Shown: one piece after another, positions 58,333 to 64,000 of the stretch
Layout: the number at the start of each line of letters is the position of its first letter
How positions within the stretch are numbered: the first letter of the stretch is position 1
From: Chryseobacterium nepalense
GTDB lineage: Bacteria; Bacteroidota; Bacteroidia; Flavobacteriales; Weeksellaceae
Reading direction: 5' to 3'
NCBI RefSeq assembly: GCF_023195755.1
Contig: NZ_CP096203.1
Coordinates: 558,001 to 622,000, forward strand
Length of the DNA stretch: 64,000 nucleotides
Translations under genes and position numbers: made by a program
Notes under the pieces: model-generated
What the model saw: the letters and a program-made list of their open reading frames with translations, nothing else
The model's database searches: none
What the model was told of the DNA's origin: nothing

Positions 58333-60926
58333 AACGGATATCCGAATGCAATATTCAATGTTGGTTTAAACGGCTGGAAGTACTTTATTCTCCATCGGTC
58401 GCCTTCAGGTTTATTAGGATCATACATTTTATATGCGAGGTCAAGTCTTAAAGTGATATAAGCAATATTTGCCCTTAACCCGAAACCACTTCCAACACCA
58501 ACCTGTTTTAGGAATTTATTAAGCTTAAATTCATCCGCAGCAGCTTCATTAGAGTTTTTTAAAGACCAGATATTACCGATGTCGGTGAAAAGTGCTCCTT
58601 CGTAGGTTTCGTTAAATGGAACCCTGAATTCAATATTGGTAGTAAGTTTCAGATTTTCCGTAATATAAGTACGTACGCGTTCGTCAATTTGTGAATCTGA
58701 AGGACCAAGTCCGCCAAAAGGAACCCACGCCCTGATATCATTGGCTCCTCCGTTAAAATAGGACCTGATCACCGGCATACTGGAAGAGTTTCCGTAAGGA
58801 ATCCCAAGACCTACAAACTGCCGCAATACAAGAGTATTATTATTAAATTTAAAATATTTTCTTATATCAAAATCAAATTTTACGAATTGTGCATACGGAA
58901 CGCCGAAAATAGTTCGTTCCGGGCTGGTAATTACTCCGCCGTCATTTCTTTTCTGATTAAAAATGCTGAAGATATTTCCTGCAAGCTCTACTTTCCCGTT
59001 GAAATAGAATGAGTTCGGATAATCTTTTTTCCCGATTTCATTATACACGAAATTGTAGATAAACGAAGAGATTAAGACATCCTGTGTCTGGCGGTCTTTA
59101 TTGATAAGGGTTCCTACAAAGGCTACAAACCTGTCGGCTCCCTGCTGGTCGAGTGTTCCTACATATTGTGTATCTAATGTAATTAATCTCGAAACTTCGT
59201 CTATCGTGCGTTGTCCTGCGGTGAATTCCTGCGCCAGGGAAGGGTTGAATGCAAAGTAATCACTGAATATTTCCCTTCTTATTTCATCATCATTCACAAA
59301 ATAATCATAATAAGCATCTTTATTCTTGGTTAAACTCAGCTGAGTATTGAAAATTGTAAGTCTGTGAGATACTTTATCATTTACGGTGGCGAGATAATTT
59401 AAACCCGTATTAAAGTTTACCCTTCCTAGACCGATATTATTCTGGACTGAAGCTCCCAACACGATGGATGAAGTTGGGCTGTACCTTTTCGGAAGCAATT
59501 TATAGTAATCGAATGGCAGCAGTAACCTTGGAAAGTTCAGAGATGCCTGCGCGGAAATTTCATAAGCCAGAACCCTGCTGTTGATATCTTTGGTACTTCT
59601 TATCGATCCGAAAGTTCCCGACAGACTGGTGGAAAGGTTTTCTGCTCCGCCAAAAACGTTTCTTGTCGTAAGATCTACGGAAGGAGAAACCCCCAGATTC
59701 AGCAACTGGGAATAGTTGACATCCGTACCGAGCTTGAGTTCGTATTTCGGGAGCGGTTTAAGAACATACATTACATCGATGATACTGTCATTCGGTGCAG
59801 CACCGCCTCCGTGTCTTAAAGAATCCCTTGATCTGAGTATACTGAAGTTATTCATCGCCAAAAGATTCCTTCTGGTAAGATCAAATTTTTTCTGGTCGTA
59901 GACCTGTTTATTTCCGATTGTAATTGCTCTCCATATTGCTCTTGAATCATATTGATTATTAACTTTATGAAAACGTATTCCTCTTAAACTGTCTTTTTTT
60001 GTATTTTTAGGATAATCACTTACTTCATCTACAATGGCAACATCAATATTCCCTATTGTAGAGACTTTATAAGGGCTGTCCAGAGAATCTTTATGAATTT
60101 CAAGGGTTAAAGGTACCTGTTTTCTGCTTTTCAGAGAATCGGCTACGAAATAAATCTCGTCACCAAGGTTATTAAATCTGTAATATCCGTAATCCCTCAT
60201 CAGGTCATTGATCCTCGTCACTTCCTTTTCAAGAACTGTCTGATCCAATATCTGTCCCTGTCTGATCAGACTTCCCCTGATCTTCTGCTGATAAATATTC
60301 TTTACGGCCGGATCTGTGATATTATAATAATATTCTTTGATATAAGTAGGATCTTTATGAGTAATAAAATAAGTTACCGCTGCTTTTTTTGCTGCTGAAT
60401 CAAGATCATGTTTAAATTTCACTTCTGCATCCCAGTATCCGCGATAGGTAAGTCTTTTCTCTATTGATTCTGCACTTTTTTCCGTTTTAGTCTGATCAAG
60501 AATTACAGGTGCCGAACCCCAGTTGTGATATAACCTGTCGAAAAACAGGCTTTTCCCGACACTGCTTTTCATATTGTATTTAATGAAAAGAGAATCTCTT
60601 AATTTCTGATTTCTCAATTCATTGGGATATGTCATATACTCATTCAGAAGGGTATCATATTTCGGGTTGGCGGCATTGTAGAGCCACAAACTGAGCGGCA
60701 TAAAAAGAAACTGCCTTTTATTGGGTTTTTGCTGTACGTATCCTTTCAGTTCACCGTCAAATGGAGTTTTTTTATCTTCAAATTCAAAATTATTTTGTAC
60801 CAGCAGATATTCTCCGTCCGGAACCTTTTTTGTGGTGCTACAAGCATAAAGGAGACCTACAAATGTTGCAAATGATATAATTTTATAATACTTTTGAGGA
60901 GAATTCTTATAATGCTTACAGCTCAT
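58329..60926 (-). CDS. tamL: Translocation and assembly module lipoprotein TamL
   Basis: An Omp85-type outer-membrane protein of 865 residues with POTRA-like domains and a C-terminal 16-stranded barrel, and a lipobox at A-C29-S that distinguishes TamL of Bacteroidota from TamA. The mature start C-S-T-T-K-K-V-P-D-G-E-Y-L-L is typical of the group, as is the late F-N-G-G-A-N-D-I-R-A-W and G-L-R-A-N-I-A. It acts in outer-membrane biogenesis. Its start overlaps the divergent methyltransferase gene start by 15 bp. Confidence 0.92.
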   Translation of the reverse strand: MSCKHYKNSPQKYYKIISFATFVGLLYACSTTKKVPDGEYLLVQNNFEFEDKKTPFDGELKGYVQQKPNKRQFLFMPLSLWLYNAANPKYDTLLNEYMTYPNELRNQKLRDSLFIKYNMKSSVGKSLFFDRLYHNWGSAPVILDQTKTEKSAESIEKRLTYRGYWDAEVKFKHDLDSAAKKAAVTYFITHKDPTYIKEYYYNITDPAVKNIYQQKIRGSLIRQGQILDQTVLEKEVTRINDLMRDYGYYRFNNLGDEIYFVADSLKSRKQVPLTLEIHKDSLDSPYKVSTIGNIDVAIVDEVSDYPKNTKKDSLRGIRFHKVNNQYDSRAIWRAITIGNKQVYDQKKFDLTRRNLLAMNNFSILRSRDSLRHGGGAAPNDSIIDVMYVLKPLPKYELKLGTDVNYSQLLNLGVSPSVDLTTRNVFGGAENLSTSLSGTFGSIRSTKDINSRVLAYEISAQASLNFPRLLLPFDYYKLLPKRYSPTSSIVLGASVQNNIGLGRVNFNTGLNYLATVNDKVSHRLTIFNTQLSLTKNKDAYYDYFVNDDEIRREIFSDYFAFNPSLAQEFTAGQRTIDEVSRLITLDTQYVGTLDQQGADRFVAFVGTLINKDRQTQDVLISSFIYNFVYNEIGKKDYPNSFYFNGKVELAGNIFSIFNQKRNDGGVITSPERTIFGVPYAQFVKFDFDIRKYFKFNNNTLVLRQFVGLGIPYGNSSSMPVIRSYFNGGANDIRAWVPFGGLGPSDSQIDERVRTYITENLKLTTNIEFRVPFNETYEGALFTDIGNIWSLKNSNEAAADEFKLNKFLKQVGVGSGFGLRANIAYITLRLDLAYKMYDPNKPEGDRWRIKYFQPFKPTLNIAFGYPF

Positions 60927-61643
60927 ACAATAAAAGTTTTACAATCTTTAGATAAAAAGAAGTTCAGACAAAAATACAATTTGTTTTTGGTTGAAGGTAA
61001 TAAAACCATCACTGAACTTTTCAATTCTAACTTTAAAATTAAAGAAATATTTTCTACCGATCCTCAAAAATTGGACCGAGCGGAAGCTCCGATAACCCAT
61101 ATTTCTGATAATGAGCTTAAAAAAATAAGCTTCCTGCAAAATCCCAAAGATTCTGTTGCTGTTTGCTACCTTAGTGAAGAGAAAAAACTGAATGATGGAA
61201 ATCTTCAGCTTATACTTGATGGTATTCAGGATCCGGGGAATATGGGTACAATTATACGCCTTGCCGACTGGTTTGGTATTGAGCAGATTATCTGCAGTAA
61301 AGACACTGTTGATTTTTACAATCCTAAAGTGATTATGGCCAGTATGGGATCTTTTACAAGGGTAAATATTATTTACACCGACTTAGTAGAATATCTTTCC
61401 GGGACTAAGAATATCAATATCGGTACGGATATGGAAGGGGAAAATATCTATTCATTTAGCAAACCGGAAAAAATGAATCTGATTCTCGGAAATGAAGGAA
61501 ATGGAATGCGTCCTGAAACCGAAAGACTTTTAGAAAAAAGTGTAATGATCCCCAGATTTGGGCAATCACAATCCACAGAAAGCCTGAATGTGTCTATGGC
61601 AGCCGGAATTATTTTAGGACAGCTTTTCAGTGAAAAAGGGTAA
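60912..61643 (+). CDS. TrmH/SpoU family RNA 2'-O-methyltransferase
   Basis: A SPOUT methyltransferase of 243 residues. The N-terminal substrate-binding domain reads F-R-Q-K-Y-N-L-F-L-V-E-G-N-K; motif 1 is D-G-I-Q-D-P-G-N-M-G-T-I-I-R, motif 2 L-I-L-G-N-E-G-N-G-M and motif 3 S-L-N-V-S-M-A-A-G-I. The ATG at 60912 is preferred over a TTG at 60894. The target is 23S rRNA or tRNA, not decidable here. The gene is divergent from tamL, with overlapping starts. Confidence 0.92.
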   Translation: MLTAHTIKVLQSLDKKKFRQKYNLFLVEGNKTITELFNSNFKIKEIFSTDPQKLDRAEAPITHISDNELKKISFLQNPKDSVAVCYLSEEKKLNDGNLQLILDGIQDPGNMGTIIRLADWFGIEQIICSKDTVDFYNPKVIMASMGSFTRVNIIYTDLVEYLSGTKNINIGTDMEGENIYSFSKPEKMNLILGNEGNGMRPETERLLEKSVMIPRFGQSQSTESLNVSMAAGIILGQLFSEKG

Positions 61644-61648
61644 TAGGG

Positions 61649-61719
61649 TTTGAGAGTGGGAGAGTTGATGAGTTAGAAATAACTTAAAACACTCAAACGC
61701 CCCCACACTCCAACTCAAA
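61649..61719. repeat. Inverted repeat after the methyltransferase gene
   Basis: Arms rich in GAGTTTGAG/CTCAAACTC (61649-61674 and 61691-61719) are imperfect complements and fill the gap to the convergent gene at 61715. Confidence 0.45.
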
Positions 61720-62212
61720 TAAGTTGTTCCATACTTGAAACACTTTGGTTTTTCTGGTAGTTTTCCAATTTTTTTCTGATAAATCTCAATGCAATCGGAG
61801 CAAGATAGATTAATGCTACTCCGGCAACTTTCCTTTTCCAGTTTGAACTCTTAAGGCTTTTTCTGGCATAGTTTCCTACAATGGCAGTAACGCCGAGTTT
61901 AATCAGCATATCTGCAGCATCCCCTTTAAAAGCAGATCCCGCAATTCCCATTGCTGTATTTTTATTGATTAATGCTCCTTTTATTTCAGAAGTGATCTGT
62001 TTGGCGATTACGTCTTTTTTCAGCACTACTTTTTCGTCGCCGTCTTCATCTACTTTTTCTTCGAGATACTGATCTGTCAAACCATTGGTGAATGCACTTA
62101 AACTTTCTTTCGTATTCTTGAATGTAAGAAGATCTTCCAATCCTTCGATTTCCTGTTTCAACAGTTTTTTCTTTCTTCTTAATTCTTCTAAGCTCTCATA
62201 CTTTCTGCCCAT
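61715..62212 (-). CDS. Protein of unknown function, YtxH/holin neighbour
   Basis: A 165-residue protein with a coiled-coil N-terminus (R-R-K-K-K-L-L-K-Q-E-I-E-G-L), an acidic middle and a C-terminal hydrophobic stretch (V-A-G-V-A-L-I-Y-L-A-P-I-A-L-R-F). It starts just after the small holin-like gene, three bases downstream, so it is part of the same transcript. No family is recognised; a membrane-associated role is suggested by the C-terminus. Confidence 0.7.
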   Translation of the reverse strand: MGRKYESLEELRRKKKLLKQEIEGLEDLLTFKNTKESLSAFTNGLTDQYLEEKVDEDGDEKVVLKKDVIAKQITSEIKGALINKNTAMGIAGSAFKGDAADMLIKLGVTAIVGNYARKSLKSSNWKRKVAGVALIYLAPIALRFIRKKLENYQKNQSVSSMEQLI

Positions 62213-62215
62213 AGT

Positions 62216-62524
62216 TTAATGATTTAAAAATTTAATAACCTGATCTGCCACATAATTTACAATTTTCTTTTTTAATACCATTAAAATCATCATGATAAGA
62301 AAATAAAATGCTGCTACAATCAGAAATCCATAAGATGTACCGCCCACAGCTTTTCCTATGAGAAAAGCAATCCCAAAGTTGAACAGGATAATGAAAAAAC
62401 CAAAGGCTACCAACATTAAAACAAGATAGGTAACAACTCCGGCTGAAAGTGAAGATTTTTCTGTGGCTTCAATTTTCAGGAGGTCAATTCTTTTCGATGC
62501 GTATTCTTTAATAGTTTCAATCAT
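62216..62524 (-). CDS. Phage-holin-like small membrane protein
   Basis: A 102-residue protein with two long hydrophobic helices (about residues 28-56 and 62-85) and a basic C-terminus, matching the DUF1469/Holin-X superfamily of putative holin-like membrane proteins. It is chromosomal and lies in an operon of envelope-type genes, so a real lysis role is unlikely. Confidence 0.8.
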   Translation of the reverse strand: MIETIKEYASKRIDLLKIEATEKSSLSAGVVTYLVLMLVAFGFFIILFNFGIAFLIGKAVGGTSYGFLIVAAFYFLIMMILMVLKKKIVNYVADQVIKFLNH

Positions 62525-62604
62525 TGTTTTTCTTTAAAGTTACAAAAAAAGGAACTTTTGTTTATAAAGTTCCTTCTCATAATTTACCTAAAAAATAAAT
62601 TATT

Positions 62605-62952
62605 TTATTGTTTTAGATCGTTTAATTCAGATTCTACATTTTTTACTACATCTGCAGTTTTTGAAACAATCTGATCCTTGTATTTATCGTATCCGTCTTT
62701 CATAGTATGAGCTACGTTACTTGCTGTTTCTTTGAAAGTAGAAGAAATACTGCTGTACTGGTCTTTTACCTTTTCAGAAACCTCTCCGTATTTGTTTTTA
62801 GCCTGATCTTTAATATCATTAGCTTTTTCTTTAATTTTTTTTCTGGTTTCCTTACCTTCTTCCGGAGCATAAAGCATTCCTAAAATTACACCCGCCGCAG
62901 CACCTGCAAGAAGCCCTGCCAAAATACCCGCTGTATTGTTTTTCTTAGACAT
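62605..62952 (-). CDS. YtxH domain protein
   Basis: A 115-residue protein with an N-terminal glycine-rich membrane helix (G-I-L-A-G-L-L-A-G-A-A-A-G-V-I-L-G-M-L) followed by Y-A-P-E-E-G-K-E-T-R-K-K-I, the YtxH signature, and a Lys/Ser-rich helical tail. YtxH is a general-stress gene in Bacillus. It is 80 bp upstream of the holin-like gene on the same strand. Confidence 0.9.
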   Translation of the reverse strand: MSKKNNTAGILAGLLAGAAAGVILGMLYAPEEGKETRKKIKEKANDIKDQAKNKYGEVSEKVKDQYSSISSTFKETASNVAHTMKDGYDKYKDQIVSKTADVVKNVESELNDLKQ

Positions 62953-63046
62953 TTTCGTTTTTTTTAATAGTTAATAATACTAGTTTTACTTGCTTAATAT
63001 TTGTACAATTAATATACCAAAGGAGCCAAACATCTATTAAAAAGTG

Positions 63047-63721
63047 TTAAATGTTTTTGATGTATGAAAGAATACTTTCTATCGTTTCTTCTTTCGAAAT
63101 GGTGGTATTGTCTATTACGATAGCATCATCCGCCTGCTTAAGAGGGGCTATTTCCCGTTCACTGTCAATCTTATCGCGTATAATAAGGTTTTCTTTTACC
63201 TGTTGTTCATTGGCCTCCATTCCCAGGCTTATCAGTTCCTGATAGCGTCTTTTTGTTCTTTCATCAATACTTGCCGTCAGGAAAAACTTATAGTCCGCAT
63301 TTGGCAGAACTACTGTCCCGATGTCACGTCCGTCCATAATAATTCCGCCTTTTTCTGCCAAAGAACGCTGAGACTGCAGAAGAAAATCCCTTACTTCCTT
63401 CTGTTTTGCGACAAAACTTACATTTTCTGACACTTCATTGGTACGGATCGCTTTTGAAATATCAATATGATTTAAGAAAAGAACCAGCTCGCCATTATCA
63501 TTTTTAAATTCAAGCTCTATTTCATCGAAAGAAGAAAACAGACTTTGAAGATTAATTGATCCGTCGTCGTTCAAACAGTTCTGAAGGGCAAACCAGGTAA
63601 CGCCTCTGTAGAGTGCACCCGTATCCAAATGAATAATCCCAAGTTTTTGGGCAATAATTTTAGATATTGAACTTTTTCCGGTAGACGAGTACCCATCGAT
63701 TGCTATAACAGGTTTTTTCAT
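63047..63721 (-). CDS. cmk: (d)CMP kinase
   Basis: Cmk phosphorylates CMP and dCMP in nucleotide synthesis. The 224 residues show the P-loop G-Y-S-S-T-G-K-S-S near residue 9, the substrate motif D-T-G-A-L-Y-R and the D-G-R-D-I-G-T-V lid part, then R-x-x-R-Y-Q-E-L. A complete and normal enzyme. The gene upstream on the same strand is a probable porQ, an order I recall from related genomes. Confidence 0.95.
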   Translation of the reverse strand: MKKPVIAIDGYSSTGKSSISKIIAQKLGIIHLDTGALYRGVTWFALQNCLNDDGSINLQSLFSSFDEIELEFKNDNGELVLFLNHIDISKAIRTNEVSENVSFVAKQKEVRDFLLQSQRSLAEKGGIIMDGRDIGTVVLPNADYKFFLTASIDERTKRRYQELISLGMEANEQQVKENLIIRDKIDSEREIAPLKQADDAIVIDNTTISKEETIESILSYIKNI

Positions 63722-63840
63722 GGCACAAATTTCCAGATTTTTTATTAAAAACCAAGTAAAGTTTGAGGATTTTATTGATGATGATATGCATCAAGCTGTA
63801 TAAAAGTATTAGAACCGGCTTTCCATCAAATATTTAAATT

Positions 63841-63866
63841 AAAAATCCCCGAATAAATTCAGGGAT
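63841..63866 (-). terminator. Terminator of the gene at the right edge
   Basis: ATCCCTGAAT and ATTCGGGGAT on the minus strand pair with one G-T, followed by T-run, 24 bp after the stop at 63890. The rest of the 63722-63889 gap shows no gene. Confidence 0.75.
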
Positions 63867-63889
63867 ATATGTAAATGATTTTGTTTTAA

Positions 63890-64000
63890 TTATTCTCCGG
63901 CATGGCTTACAAGATCTACCGAAACACCAATCTGATTAACATTGGTTGAATTATGATATCTTACATGGGCATAATCGATTCGGAATCTTGATAATTTAAT
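63890..64000 (-). CDS. C-terminal end of a probable outer-membrane protein, possibly PorQ
   Basis: The last 36 codons of a gene that runs off the right edge. The translation ends with a beta-strand-like pattern (S-R-F-R-I-D-Y-A-H-V-R-Y and N-Q-I-G-V-S-V-D-L) of the kind found at the end of outer-membrane barrels. As cmk is next to porQ (type IX secretion) in many flavobacteria, PorQ is the best guess, but the fragment is too short to be sure. Confidence 0.5.
   Translation of the reverse strand: MKLSRFRIDYAHVRYHNSTNVNQIGVSVDLVSHAGE

Noticed and set aside
62216-62524. Holin-like gene as a sign of a prophage
   Set aside because: No other phage gene is near; the gene sits in a chromosomal trio with a YtxH gene and an unknown gene before cmk.

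Overview
The window looks like a chromosomal segment of a Bacteroidota bacterium of the Flavobacteriales, most likely Weeksellaceae close to Chryseobacterium. The evidence is the low G+C, the lack of Shine-Dalgarno motifs before starts, promoters of the TTG...TAnnTTTG type, a short (288-residue) primary sigma factor, and families typical of the group: TamL, DUF4286, DUF4294, DUF3347, DUF2490, the type VI subtype iii protein TssN, SusC/CirA-like TonB receptors and a leader_Chryseo-type GG peptide. No rRNA, tRNA, CRISPR array, prophage or insertion sequence was seen.

Layout. 1-4.7 kb: end of rsgA, ndk, rpe, an M42 peptidase, a DUF4294 protein and a NUDIX hydrolase. 5-8.8 kb: a LacI regulator with a PfkB sugar kinase, a lone double-glycine bacteriocin-like peptide, a DUF421 protein and two tiny lipoproteins. 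8.9-13.2 kb: gyrA, a TPR protein and pncA. 13.4-17.1 kb: a tightly overlapping bacillithiol-type operon (bstA, a DUF1569 protein, ytxJ, a Crp-like regulator), then a small ORF and two tandem Crp/Fnr paralogues. 17.3-25.9 kb: a stress island on the plus strand with an acidic/Gly-rich KGG protein, a DUF892 ferritin-like protein, a large catalase, a broken alcohol dehydrogenase, CinA, two short-chain dehydrogenases, a small lipoprotein, a FAD-Rieske oxidoreductase and a DUF6766 membrane protein; a general-stress FMN-binding protein lies just beyond on the other strand.

26-33.6 kb: kdsA, a TonB receptor, a DUF3347 protein, rpoD and an S1/P1 nuclease. 33.9-37.0 kb: three type VI secretion subtype iii genes (tssG, tssN, tssK) with no other secretion gene in view. 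37.3-47.3 kb: a class V aminotransferase, uvrA, a second TonB receptor, a DUF2490 outer-membrane protein, an M48 protease and an HD hydrolase. 47.4-53.7 kb: a fatty-acid beta-oxidation unit fadN-fadA-fadE behind a MarR regulator, whose upstream region carries two copies of a 10-bp palindrome that look like its operators. 53.8-64 kb: a FecCD-type ABC permease and ATPase, a TlpA lipoprotein, a ferredoxin-like reductase, a SanA-like protein, TamL, a TrmH-type methyltransferase, a YtxH/holin-like/unknown gene trio, cmk and the end of a probable porQ.

The gaps between genes are not empty. At least eight hold long imperfect inverted repeats of several types, one of them with a perfect 18-bp stem. 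Other gaps hold small ORFs closed by strong terminators, a gene remnant and operator-like palindromes. I did not find a clearly new multi-gene system. The best candidates for a second look are the orphan GG peptide, the bacillithiol/DUF1569 operon, the stress island with its KGG protein, and the split-off T6SS-iii trio.
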